64,000 bases of DNA from the NCBI GenBank assembly GCA_964537505.1, contig CAZICK010000002.1, forward strand, positions 23,354 to 87,353, given 5' to 3'. The translations under genes and the position numbers were made by a program. Shown here one piece after another: positions 7,975-17,600 of this stretch (the first letter of the stretch is position 1; every line of letters begins with the position of its first letter). The notes beneath the pieces were generated by a model. It was not told where the DNA came from. It was given only the letters and a program-made list of their open reading frames with translations, and did not search any database. The DNA comes from DAINBT01 sp036732785. GTDB taxonomy: Bacteria; Planctomycetota; Phycisphaerae; Sedimentisphaerales; SM23-30.

Positions 7975-9873
7975 ATGAAGGTGATAGAGCCTGTTCAGTG
8001 CAAATATATACGGCAGAGTATTTGTTTGCCGGGCTGTACCGCTGTTTTTTTCGGCTTGTATTATCTTTACGTTTACCTGTGTATCGAACCAACACTTATT
8101 TATCATGGTCATATCTTTAATCTGAAGTTTCCAGTTTTTTTCGTGGACGGCTTTTTTATCAGGAGTTTCCTGGTCCGCCCGGGCGGTTTTACTGAATGCC
8201 TGTCAGCATTTTTGAGCCAGTTCTATTATTATTCCTGGGCAGGAGCGATGGTCATTACCCTGATAGGTTGGCTTTATTATTTGGCGGTAGGTGCGCTTGT
8301 CAGGGCCTTTACCGGGCGGGATGTTTACCTGCTGCGTTTTGTCCCCGCCGTCGGATTACTGCTGGCCTATAATCAATACATTCACTGTCTGGAAGGAAGC
8401 ATCAAGATATTGTTGGTATTGTTGTTTGCATTGGTTTATGTCAAGATGCCGTTGCACCGCGGGTGGATGCGGTGGACGGTTTTTTTGCTGCTGTCTGCCT
8501 TACTTTATTGCGGGGCCGGTACCGGTGGTTTGCTTTTTGCCTGGTTCTGCGTGCTTTTCGAGATTCGCAGGCGCAGGTTTATAACCGCCCTGTGGTGTTT
8601 TGTCTGTGCTACGGCGGCGGCGTATATATTGGCAAATTATTTTCTCGACAGCCTTTTGAGCAGAATGTGGTTGATTTTTCCGATGGAGCAATCGCTCGAT
8701 GATTCGCGAATAGCGAATATTACGATTTGGTCTTATCTGGTTTTTGGTTTGATGGTAATGGTAATGACCTTTTTGCCGCGGCCCCAGACGGCGACCGCAA
8801 AGGTCAACAAAAGCAGTTCCGGCGGCACAAGCAGGCATTCGTCGTCCACCGGGTTAGCCGTTAAAGACCAGAAAAGTAAAATGCCGTTTGTTATTCGATG
8901 GTCGGTCTTACTTGCCATAACAGCGGCAATCATCTTTTTCACGTTCGATCGCACAGAAAAAAAACGCTTGCGAATATATTATTACGGATACCACCGAAAG
9001 TGGCCTGAGCTTTTACGCCAGGCGCGTGGGATACCAGTTGAAGAGTATAATTTTTTTCTTATTTCTTACATTAATAGAGCGCTCTTCTATACCGGCAAGC
9101 TTAGTTGTGAGATGTTTTCATATCCTCAAACAAGCAGCGGACGTGTTATCATGTCGCAAGGTCGTGTTCGTCTGGCAAACGTCGGGCTGCGTTTCGAACT
9201 CGGATTGGTTAACGATGCTGAGCAGTTGGCACATGAATCGCTCGAACTTTTTGGCAGTCATCCGATGACGCTGAAGCAACTGGCTTTGATCAACATTGCC
9301 AAAGGCCAAACCGAGACAGCCTGCATTTTTCTTGGCGCTCTAAGCAAGGATTTGATATTCGGCCGGTGGGCTCGCGATTGTCTCAAACGTCTTGAGATCG
9401 ATCCGCTGCTCATGGAAGACGAGCAAATTCGTCAAATCAGAACATTCATTGTTACCACAGAGCCGTTGGAACGGGTCGATATTTTCACAGTGCAGTTGCA
9501 AAAACTGCTTCAATACAATATGAAAAATAAAATGGCATACGAATATCTGATGGCGGATCATTTGTTGAACAAGTGGTTTGATGCCTTCGTCAAGCATATC
9601 CGGTATCTGGACAATTTTGGCTATGAGGATATCCCTCGTCATTATCAGGAAGCCATTCTGGTTTATACCGCCCAGACTGGAAAACCCATTGATCTCGGAA
9701 ACCGCAAGATCGCCTACGAGACTAAGCGACGGTTCGATGATTTCAGGAATATCGTTAGAGCTAACAAGAACGAGCCGGTAACCAAACAAAAAGTATTGTT
9801 AAAGGATTTTTCCGATACCTACTACTATTATTGTTATTTTACGAGTATCGATGATTCAGGACGGGCAAGATGA
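7975..9873 (+). CDS. polytopic membrane protein with TPR-like tail, DUF6057-like (cassette 3, A gene)
   Basis: A 632-residue paralogue of the A proteins at 626 and 4393, with about eight membrane segments in the first 270 residues, one more near 310-330 and a TPR-like helical tail ending in a Tyr-rich stretch. GGAGG at 7966-7970 precedes the ATG at 7975. The DNA for the central membrane block (about 8590-8740) is almost identical to 1250-1400 of cassette 1, while the linker after it, rich in Ser, Thr and Lys, is unrelated in sequence. The stop overlaps the next start by four bases, as in cassette 1, so the pair is probably translationally coupled. Confidence 0.85.
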   Translation: MKVIEPVQCKYIRQSICLPGCTAVFFGLYYLYVYLCIEPTLIYHGHIFNLKFPVFFVDGFFIRSFLVRPGGFTECLSAFLSQFYYYSWAGAMVITLIGWLYYLAVGALVRAFTGRDVYLLRFVPAVGLLLAYNQYIHCLEGSIKILLVLLFALVYVKMPLHRGWMRWTVFLLLSALLYCGAGTGGLLFAWFCVLFEIRRRRFITALWCFVCATAAAYILANYFLDSLLSRMWLIFPMEQSLDDSRIANITIWSYLVFGLMVMVMTFLPRPQTATAKVNKSSSGGTSRHSSSTGLAVKDQKSKMPFVIRWSVLLAITAAIIFFTFDRTEKKRLRIYYYGYHRKWPELLRQARGIPVEEYNFFLISYINRALFYTGKLSCEMFSYPQTSSGRVIMSQGRVRLANVGLRFELGLVNDAEQLAHESLELFGSHPMTLKQLALINIAKGQTETACIFLGALSKDLIFGRWARDCLKRLEIDPLLMEDEQIRQIRTFIVTTEPLERVDIFTVQLQKLLQYNMKNKMAYEYLMADHLLNKWFDAFVKHIRYLDNFGYEDIPRHYQEAILVYTAQTGKPIDLGNRKIAYETKRRFDDFRNIVRANKNEPVTKQKVLLKDFSDTYYYYCYFTSIDDSGRAR

Positions 9874-11453
9874 ATAAATACCGCTGTTACCAGTTCTCGT
9901 TGATCGCCGTGGCGGCATTGGCAGCCACTTTGCTGTATTACTTTTTATGCGATTCCAACTGGTCCGTCGATGGTGCAACTATGATTGATCGGCCTGCTCA
10001 CATCCGCCCTGATTATACGGACACTGTCATTCCGCCGAACATTGCGCCTTTGAACTTCGTAGTAAAAGAGCCCGGCAGGCGATATTATGTGAGGGTACAC
10101 TCGACCCGAGGCTGCGATATCAACATACACAGCAAAAAGGCCTCTATAGTTATCCCTACAAAACCCTGGAAGCAATTGCTGCAAGACAACCAGGCGGATA
10201 AGTTGTATTTCGATGTTTATGTTGAGAACAATGATGGCGTGTGGAAGCGATTTGGCTCCATTACCAATAAGATTTCCCAGGTTGCTATAGACGACTATTT
10301 GGTTTATCGGCTCATCAAACCACTATATTATAACTGGTTCGACGTAGGTATTTACCAACGGCATCTGCCAAGCTACGACGAGTCGGCCGTGCTTCGTGGT
10401 CAAAGTTTCGGGAAACAAAATGAAGGAGGATGTGTCAACTGCCACTCCTTTTGTAATAATCGGGCAGATAAGATGACGATAGGCATCCGGGACAGTAATT
10501 ATGGTGCTCCTACATTGCTGGCCCAAAACGGTAAGGTAACCAAGATCGCAACCAAGTTCGGTTATACCGCCTGGCACCCCACCGGTCGAATAGTAATATA
10601 TTCACTAAACAAAGTGCGGCAGTTTTTTCACATGAAGGGCCTGGAGGTTCGGGATGTGCTTGATCTCGATTCTGCTTTGGCGTACTATGATCTCAAGTCG
10701 AAAACAGTCAAGGCGCCCCCACAACTGATCGACAAATCTCGGCTGGAAACTTATCCGACATGGTCTCCGGACGGCTGTTATTTGTATTTTTGCAGTGCGC
10801 CGATGTTATGGTCCGATCGCGATAAAGTGCCGCAAAAAGACTTTGAAAAAGTACGCTATGATCTCATGCGAGTCAGCTATGATATTGACACGGATAGCTG
10901 GGGCCAGCTTGAAACAGTTCTTACCGCCGAGGAAACGGGCAAAAGTATTATGCTGCCCCGAATCTCTCCGGACGGCCGATTCCTGATGTTTTGTATGTGC
11001 GATTACGGCTGTTTTCCCATTTATCAGCCCAGCAGCGACTTGTATATGATGGACCTTGAAGCCGCTCGACAAACGGGCAATTTTGCTTATCGTCGCCTGG
11101 AGGTCAATAGTGATCGGTGCGAGTCATGGCATTGTTGGTCGAGCAACGGACGATGGGTTGTTTTTAGCAGTAAAAGGCGTGGCGGAGTTTTCACACGCAG
11201 TTATATCAGCTACGTAGATGAGGATGGTGAGGTGTATAAACCCCTGCTACTGCCCCAAAAGGATCCCACTTTCTACGATTCGTTCCTCAAAACGTACAGT
11301 GTTCCTGAATTTGTCGTAGAACCCGTTCAAACCAGGGAAAAAGACCTGGCCTACGCTGTGTGTTCACCCGCTCAAATCGAAGTAACCCTGCCGCTGACCG
11401 GCGCTACTCCGAAAGCCGGCCCTTCCGATACCTGGCAACAAGATCGGGAATAA
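9870..11453 (+). CDS. membrane-anchored mono-heme c PD40 beta-propeller protein (cassette 3, B gene)
   Basis: A 527-residue protein and the last member of the array. It has an N-terminal membrane anchor (about residues 7-27), CVNCH near residue 190 (followed by SFCNNR), and the same PD40 strands (AWHPTGRIVIYSLN, TWSPDGCYLYFCSA, RISPDGRFLMFCM, SSNGRWVVFSSKR). It overlaps the A gene by four bases. It converges directly with the leftward gene ending at 11454, with no spacer, which marks the right end of the cassette array. The N-terminal 150 residues differ most from the other copies, the C-terminal 150 least. Confidence 0.85.
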   Translation: MNKYRCYQFSLIAVAALAATLLYYFLCDSNWSVDGATMIDRPAHIRPDYTDTVIPPNIAPLNFVVKEPGRRYYVRVHSTRGCDINIHSKKASIVIPTKPWKQLLQDNQADKLYFDVYVENNDGVWKRFGSITNKISQVAIDDYLVYRLIKPLYYNWFDVGIYQRHLPSYDESAVLRGQSFGKQNEGGCVNCHSFCNNRADKMTIGIRDSNYGAPTLLAQNGKVTKIATKFGYTAWHPTGRIVIYSLNKVRQFFHMKGLEVRDVLDLDSALAYYDLKSKTVKAPPQLIDKSRLETYPTWSPDGCYLYFCSAPMLWSDRDKVPQKDFEKVRYDLMRVSYDIDTDSWGQLETVLTAEETGKSIMLPRISPDGRFLMFCMCDYGCFPIYQPSSDLYMMDLEAARQTGNFAYRRLEVNSDRCESWHCWSSNGRWVVFSSKRRGGVFTRSYISYVDEDGEVYKPLLLPQKDPTFYDSFLKTYSVPEFVVEPVQTREKDLAYAVCSPAQIEVTLPLTGATPKAGPSDTWQQDRE

Positions 11454-12197
11454 CTATATGCCACGATCACTGTCGTCATCACCACCTTCGGTCTCTTCGG
11501 CTTCGTCGTCAATTTCTCCGGGAGTGATGGCTGTTGCTTCCAGGATACGGTTGATTTTTTTTCTTACCAGAGGCAGTAGTGGAACATGGGGGATTCTTCG
11601 CAGCTCCCTTCTGCCGGTAGAATCAAAAATTACAAGATCACCGGCCATGCAAAGCAAAAGCTCAAAAAAGTCAGGATAACTGGAACGCACGCGTTTGGCG
11701 CCGCGGGCCAGAGAATCATCCATTCTGCCGAACTGATAGTGCTCGAATTCGTTGTGTGTAATCCGCCATTTTGAATTCACCCGCGTCCATATCCACATGA
11801 CCAGATAAAGAACCGAAAGCACAATACTTATCATAGCTCCCAGATTTCTCGAATAGGACGGGTCGAGGTCGGCAAAGAAATCGTAGATATCAGAAAATAT
11901 TCTGACTCTTTTTACGTCCCGAAGCCATATAACCAGAAACCAGATGCCGCCTATCAGCACCAGCCAAAAAAAAGTGTAGTTACGGCTCAGATCAAAGCCC
12001 ACCGTCACCATAACCACCAGCAGTGTTATAGCCCAAATCCACGCCAGAGTTTCTGTGTCGGCCACGCTGTAATAGTCAAGAATCCACAAAAGAAAACCCA
12101 TAAGTATAAGAGGCCAGCAAAACAAAAACTTTGGATATGTATAGAAAACTACTTCGTGTCTTGCTTTTTGCCGCTGTTTGTCGGTTCGATTGGTCAT
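11454..12197 (-). CDS. hypothetical membrane protein with acidic C-terminus
   Basis: A 247-residue protein I do not recognise. There are four hydrophobic segments in the N-terminal 145 residues, roughly at 27-47, 50-70, 75-95 and 120-140. A soluble part of about 90 residues follows with a mixed charge pattern, ending in a strongly acidic tail of Glu and Asp. The layout (membrane helices followed by a cytoplasmic domain with an IFDSTGRRELRRIP strand pair) recalls PH-domain-like bacterial membrane proteins, but this is only an impression. It is transcribed towards the cassette array and abuts its last stop. ATG at 12197 is preceded by AGGAGAATCTGCT, a good ribosome site. Confidence 0.7.
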   Translation of the reverse strand: MTNRTDKQRQKARHEVVFYTYPKFLFCWPLILMGFLLWILDYYSVADTETLAWIWAITLLVVMVTVGFDLSRNYTFFWLVLIGGIWFLVIWLRDVKRVRIFSDIYDFFADLDPSYSRNLGAMISIVLSVLYLVMWIWTRVNSKWRITHNEFEHYQFGRMDDSLARGAKRVRSSYPDFFELLLCMAGDLVIFDSTGRRELRRIPHVPLLPLVRKKINRILEATAITPGEIDDEAEETEGGDDDSDRGI

Positions 12198-12353
12198 AGC
12201 AGATTCTCCTGAACAATATGTTTAGTATGCCCAATGGGCATTAACCATAATTATTTGGACTGGGCCTTGTCGGATGGACCGCTTTTTGAGCCAGGCTCGT
12301 CCGGCAGATCGACCAGACTGATCAGTATAACTATTCTCCGACAATTTGAGTTT

Positions 12354-13394
12354 TCAGGATGCGAACTCGATCAGGGCTTTGATCACACCATCGCTGTACT
12401 GAGCCACCATATCGAAGGCTTTTTGGGTCTGCTCGGGCGTAAACTTATGAGTTATCATAAAGTCAACATCAAGCTTCCCGGCAGCGATCATCTCAATCGC
12501 CTCTTGAACACAATTCCTTTGTCTTCTTACATTTATAACAGTAATTTCCTTACGGCGGAGTCTGTCGATAACAAACGAAATCCGCTCATCCCGGGGAATG
12601 CCGATCAGCATCAGTTTGCCTCCGGGTTTGAGCAACTCTACTGCCTGGTCGATGCTTTCTTGCTGACCGGCACACTCAAAAACCGCATCCATTCCTCGTG
12701 ATTGCTGTTGGTTGATAGCTTCAACAACATCCTGACGGTCGGGATTACCTGCCCAGGTACATTGAGCCTTACGCGCAGCCTCGACCCTGGCGTCAATCTT
12801 GTCAGTCACGTAAATCTCGTTAACTCCTTCACTATAAGCAGTTACAAGCACACTTAGCCCTATGGGACCCGCCCCGAGAATCGCGATAGCAGCCTTGGGT
12901 GGCAATTGGGCTTGCCTAACCGCATATACACCGATCGATAGCGGTTCGCACAAAACGGCCTGATCGAGTGTGATCTTACTTTCGAGCCGATAGAGGCTGG
13001 TTTGGTCCATGACGATATATTCACACAGACAGCCCTCGGCCTGATCAGGACAACCTAAGAATCTGAGGTTACGACAGGTGTTTTCCCGGTCCGCCAGGCA
13101 CTGATCGCAACGATGACATACCATCGCGGGGTCAACGGCAACTTGATCGCCGACCTTAACACGCTTAACACAACTGCCTATATCAACTACAGTTGCGGCG
13201 CATTCATGGCCGAGTTTGAATGGAAACTCGACAACCTGATCGCCGATTCGACCTGTTTCCCAGTAGTGTACATCGGAACCGCACACGCCCACCTTCTCGA
13301 TCTTCAGCAGAACATCGGTTTCGCCGGCAATAGCTGGATGGGGAACATTCTGCAATTCCATTTTTCTGATATCTGTCAAAACAATAGCTTGCAT
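12354..13394 (-). CDS. zinc-dependent medium-chain alcohol dehydrogenase (sorbitol/polyol dehydrogenase type)
   Basis: A 346-residue enzyme of the zinc MDR superfamily, expected to oxidise a polyol or secondary alcohol with NAD(P)+ in the cytoplasm. Catalytic zinc ligands are visible as C38 (KVGVCGSD), H63 and E64 (KLGHEC). The structural zinc loop has four cysteines at 93, 96, 99 and 107 (CHRCDQC...C). The Rossmann motif ILGAGPIGLSVL follows near residue 175. The start at 13394 is chosen over an upstream in-frame ATG because GGAG lies nine bases before it and family members begin with this segment. The substrate cannot be read from the sequence; sorbitol, xylitol, galactitol or threonine dehydrogenase are all candidates. 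It stands alone, with no sugar transporter or kinase beside it. Confidence 0.9.
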   Translation of the reverse strand: MQAIVLTDIRKMELQNVPHPAIAGETDVLLKIEKVGVCGSDVHYWETGRIGDQVVEFPFKLGHECAATVVDIGSCVKRVKVGDQVAVDPAMVCHRCDQCLADRENTCRNLRFLGCPDQAEGCLCEYIVMDQTSLYRLESKITLDQAVLCEPLSIGVYAVRQAQLPPKAAIAILGAGPIGLSVLVTAYSEGVNEIYVTDKIDARVEAARKAQCTWAGNPDRQDVVEAINQQQSRGMDAVFECAGQQESIDQAVELLKPGGKLMLIGIPRDERISFVIDRLRRKEITVINVRRQRNCVQEAIEMIAAGKLDVDFMITHKFTPEQTQKAFDMVAQYSDGVIKALIEFAS

Positions 13395-13603
13395 TTTATG
13401 CTGCTCCAGCAGGAGTTTATATAGTGTGCTCTTAGTACCGAACATACCGTAACATATTATCATTTAAGTAATTATGATCGGCGTGGCGGGCCGATCCCAC
13501 TTGTAATAAGTATATTCAACTGCGAACAACAATCAAGAAACTTCTAGTACACTTAATGTCACCCTCGCGCAGGCGCTTTTGACGAAGAAACTGTTTTTTT
13601 GTT

Positions 13604-13633
13604 TTGACAACGCCCCGGATATCTCGGTAAACT
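13604..13633 (+). promoter_or_regulatory. sigma70-type promoter for the lipoprotein gene
   Basis: A consensus TTGACA (13604-13609), an 18-base spacer and TAAACT (13628-13633) lie about 55 bases before the ATG at 13690. A strong AAAGGAG ribosome site precedes that ATG. Confidence 0.5.
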
Positions 13634-13689
13634 TACAGTCAGTCGTAGTTTTTTGTCAATCTTTCTAACTAACTAAAGGAGTCTGAACC

Positions 13690-14184
13690 ATGAGATATTT
13701 AACATTGTTTATTGTTGGTATGGGATTGTTGGTTGCCTGTGGATGCCAAAACAAAGAATTGTTGCAGTGCCAGGACCAGTTGACAAAGGTTCAACAGGAA
13801 AGGGCCAATGAAAAGGAAACGTCTGAGAGTTTATTCGAGAGTATCTTGGCCAAGAGCAAAGAAGATATGGACAAGATAAAGAACCTGGAAGCCAAAGTGA
13901 CAGATTTAGAGGCAGAAAAAACCGAATTGGATCGGTTGCTAAAAGAAACCCGGACCAAGATGGACAAAGTTTCGACAAACCTTATTCAGGAAAAGGTACA
14001 ACTGAAAAATGAGATTGAAAAGCTCACAAAAGAGCTGGCAGCGACAAAGAAGATATTTGAAAATTCCAGTAAAATAGCACTAGGACTGGAAGAGGAGAAC
14101 AACAAACTGCGAGCCAAGATTAGCGAGCTTGAAAAAGAAAAACAGGTGCCAACCGCCACCGAAACACCATCTGAAGACAAATAA
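13690..14184 (+). CDS. coiled-coil lipoprotein
   Basis: A 164-residue secreted protein. The signal peptide (MRYLTLFIVGMGLLVACGCQ) has a lipobox ending at Cys17 (LVAC), with a second Cys two residues later. Almost all of the mature part (about residues 25-150) is a heptad-rich, Glu/Lys-rich predicted coiled coil, followed by a short Pro/Thr tail. Such proteins are usually anchored to the outer membrane or bridge the periplasm. It precedes a giant beta-helix surface protein that is followed by a second, shorter coiled-coil lipoprotein (18010-18258) with the same signal-peptide style, so the three may be functionally linked. AAAGGAG ends eight bases before the ATG. Confidence 0.8.
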   Translation: MRYLTLFIVGMGLLVACGCQNKELLQCQDQLTKVQQERANEKETSESLFESILAKSKEDMDKIKNLEAKVTDLEAEKTELDRLLKETRTKMDKVSTNLIQEKVQLKNEIEKLTKELAATKKIFENSSKIALGLEEENNKLRAKISELEKEKQVPTATETPSEDK

Positions 14185-14186
14185 AA

Positions 14187-14303
14187 CGCTCAGTTTGGGT
14201 TTTATGCTCATAACGATTGAGTTTCCCTGTTTTTTTTATTATGTATTTACTTATCCTGAAAGCCGTTATAGTTGGCCCTGCCAGGAATTATCATACCCAT
14301 TGG
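14187..14303 (-). repeat. dispersed intergenic repeat of about 110 bp, copy 1
   Basis: Read on the minus strand, this aligns with 42366-42468 over its whole length. Shared parts are the AATGGGTATGATAATTCC block, CTGGCAGGGCC (CTGGCATGGCC in the other copy), an A-rich middle of variable length, and ACTCAAT..TTATGAG..ATAAAA. A shorter echo of the GGCAGGGCCAA part occurs near 59260. Non-coding in both places. Function unknown. Confidence 0.6.
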
Positions 14304-14310
14304 GTAAACT

Positions 14311-14346
14311 TTCCAACTGGGATTGGTTAGCCAATCCCAGTTGGAA
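14311..14346. repeat. perfect 16-bp inverted repeat (hairpin)
   Basis: TTCCAACTGGGATTGG (14311-14326), loop TTAG, then the exact reverse complement (14331-14346). There is no T-run on either side, so it is not a typical intrinsic terminator. The gap 14185-14601 otherwise holds the repeat at 14187-14303 and no gene that I can support. Confidence 0.8.
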
Positions 14347-14601
14347 GTTGGCATCAAATTTCAGTCGGGACTCAATGGTTGATTTGCGCGAGATTCTTCC
14401 GGTAAGGGCGATTTTTTTTGGGTCATTTTTGATATAATCAAGTGGCTTAATATGTCCGATACCCACCGTATAGGCATTAGCTGTGTTTTGTCTTACAATT
14501 GTTTTTTCGGCAAGCGTAACGCGTAACATGTTGCGGTATAAGTGGTTACGGTAAACGGCGATTTTGGCACGGTTTTCTATAGCAAAGGAAGGCGAGAGGA
14601 T

Positions 14602-17600
14602 ATGAGGAGGATTGCGTGTTTATTTGTGTTTTTTACCGGCCTGACATATCTGGTTCGTGGGGCCGATGCGGATATATGGCAGGTCCACCAAGGTCAAGAC
14701 ACTATTCAACAGACGATAGAAGTTGCCGCCGATGGCGACGTAATCATTGTCAATCCAGGCACTTATAGCGAAAATATCAATTTCCTTGGCAAAGAAATTA
14801 CCCTCACCTCTACCAATCCGGACGATCCTAATATTGTTCGAGCTACCGTAATTGATGGCAGCCTTACCGGCGACCCCAATAATGGTTCTGTTGTGACATT
14901 TAACAGTGGTGAGAATAATTCTTCTGTATTGACAGGATTCACCATCACCGGAGGTATTGGCACTTGGCTGGTGATTGCCTGGGAGCTTCATGAGCCTTAT
15001 TGGAACCTTTGTGGCGGCGGGGTGGTTTGCTATAATATGTCACAGCCCACCATCTCCAGGAATATTATCCGGGATAATACCGCCGGCGAAGGTGGTGGGG
15101 TGTATGTCTATGGTGATCCGGTAAATATAAACGCCCCCAGTAACCCGCCAGTCCACATAACCCCGGTTATTGCGGATAACACTTTTTTGAATAATTCTGC
15201 CATAAAAGTTCACGGATATCCCCCCCCAGACAACGATTATCCTGCCGCCGAGCATGGCGACGGCGGTGCGATCGTATGTTTTCAGGGTGTTGATGCTGCT
15301 ATTACCGGCAATACTATCCAGAATAATCATGCCGACTTTTACGGCGGCGGGTTGCACCTGCGTCAGTGGAGCAATGGCGAAATATCAAACAATCAGATAA
15401 TCAGCAATGATTCTGCGCTTGGCGCAGGTGTGCATATAACATACATGTCCAGCCCAACCATCCGAAGAAACACTATCCAAGGCAACTCAGCCGGCAACTT
15501 CGGAGGTGGCGGTATATTTGTATATTACAATTCAAACCCACTAATTGAACGCAATCGTGTGCGAGCAAATTCTTCCCTGACAGGAGCAGGAATTTCCATT
15601 AATTATGGTAGTGCCGGAATAGTCCGAAATAATCTGATCGATCAAAATTTATTAGGCTCAGCGATTCAACTTGCCGGATCTTCACCGTGGATTAATCATA
15701 ATACGATTGTTTACAATGTGGCTAAAAAAGGCACGTCAAGATACGCAGGTATCGAATTTATTGGCAATTCTTTTCCTTTAGTGGAAAATAACATTATTGC
15801 TTTTACCAGTTCCGGATATGGTTTGTATGTAAGTGGAAATGCTATTCCTGTCATGCGTTATAACAACCTTTGGGAAAATGAATTGGGCCATTACGGACCC
15901 GGGTTAACGGACCAAACCGGAACAGCGGGAAATATTTCTGTCGATCCCGATTTGATTTGCGATGTGGACAAATGTTTACGATTACATTATCTGTCACCTT
16001 GCGTAAATACCGGCGATCCCAATTATACATCAGGTGGAACGGTGGATTTTGACGGTGATCCGCGTGTCGTGCTCAGCCGCACAGATATTGGTGCGGATGA
16101 AGTCTTACCCGTGTGGAATATCGCTTCCGGGCAACAATATCTGACGATTCAAGCGGGGATTGACCAGGCCGATACCGGCGATATTTTAGTAGTTCTGCCC
16201 GGTCGATACGCGGAAACCATAAACTTTAATGGCCGGGTCATTACCTTGCAATCTACTATGCCGTCAGACTGGACAACAATAAGCCAGACGATAATCGATG
16301 CGGAAGGTTCGGACAACCCGGTGGTGAGCTTTTCCGGGACGGAAGACCCTAATTGTCAATTAAAGGGCTTTACCATTACCGGCGCAGGTCACAATGGCAA
16401 TGGTGGCGGTGTATATGGGCAAGGAACACAAGCGTCTATTACCAACTGCATAATCACGAATAATTACGCTTCCAATGGGGCGGGTATATATGATTTTGAT
16501 GGCTTTATTTATAAATGCCAAATCCTCACTAACAACGCCCAGTTTGATGGTGGTGGGATTGGTTTGGGTGATGGAGCGATTTTCAGTTGCGTCATTGCCC
16601 ACAATCAGGCTGACCAGGGAGGGGGTTTGCACGCATATACCGGGGACATGGTGAACAATACCATAGTCGATAATACTGCTGTTAGTAGTGGTGGAGGGGC
16701 GCAGGATTGTGTCGGGAGTATAACTAATTGTATTTTCTGGGGTAATTCGGCGCCTGATGGTTCTGACTTAAAAAACTGTTATACGCCCCAATACTCCTGT
16801 GTGCAGCAAGGCACTGGCGGCAATGGCAGTATTGATGATGATCCGTTTTTTGTGGACCCCGATCATGGAGATTATCATCTTACCCTTTTTTCGCCCTGTG
16901 TCGATTTAGGCAATAACAGTGCCGTCCCGGCTGCCGCGGCAACCGACCTTGACGACCAGCAGCGAATATTCGCCTTTGACCCGGGCAAGCCACCCATCGT
17001 GGACATGGGAGCCGACGAGGTAGTCACCAATCCTGTGGATGTAAACATGGATGCCTGGGTGGATATTTACGAGATGACCTTATTGACCGAACAGTGGCTC
17101 ATGCAGGGCGAAAATCTCCTCGCAGACTTTTTCCCCGACGACATGGTCGATATGAAGGATTTTTCAGCCCTGGCAAGTCAATGGCTCTGGCAGGGCTATT
17201 GGTATAAACCACCTGCCGGCGCATTAGAATTCGATCATGATTCGGATGGTTACGTTTGGATTCATACTCCCGAAGGGAACATCTTAAACAATGTTTACAC
17301 TTTCACCTATACCGCGTGGATATATCCATTAAGTTTTTCTTCCGGCAATGCCCGGATAATTGGCAAAAACGAAAGGGCCCTCACGATATCCTATGGCGGT
17401 ACACTTTTTGGTTATTCCAATGGTTTTTATACAGCGGCCAGCCATTCCCAACCAGGCACGTTAGAGACAAATAAATGGTACTTCGTGGCCATGACCCGTG
17501 ATGCTTACGGTGATAGTAAAATACGCTTTTACGTAGATGGTAATGAGGCTATTTACCAAACTCAATTAGTTTCGACCCAAATGACCCATCCTCACCCGGA

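Noticed and set aside
2515..11453. Multiheme cytochrome in the B proteins
   Set aside because: Only one CxxCH per protein is present; the other Cys residues do not form the motif.
1..11453. The cassette array as an insertion sequence or transposon
   Set aside because: No transposase, terminal inverted repeats or target duplications are visible; the repeats are whole operons with promoters.
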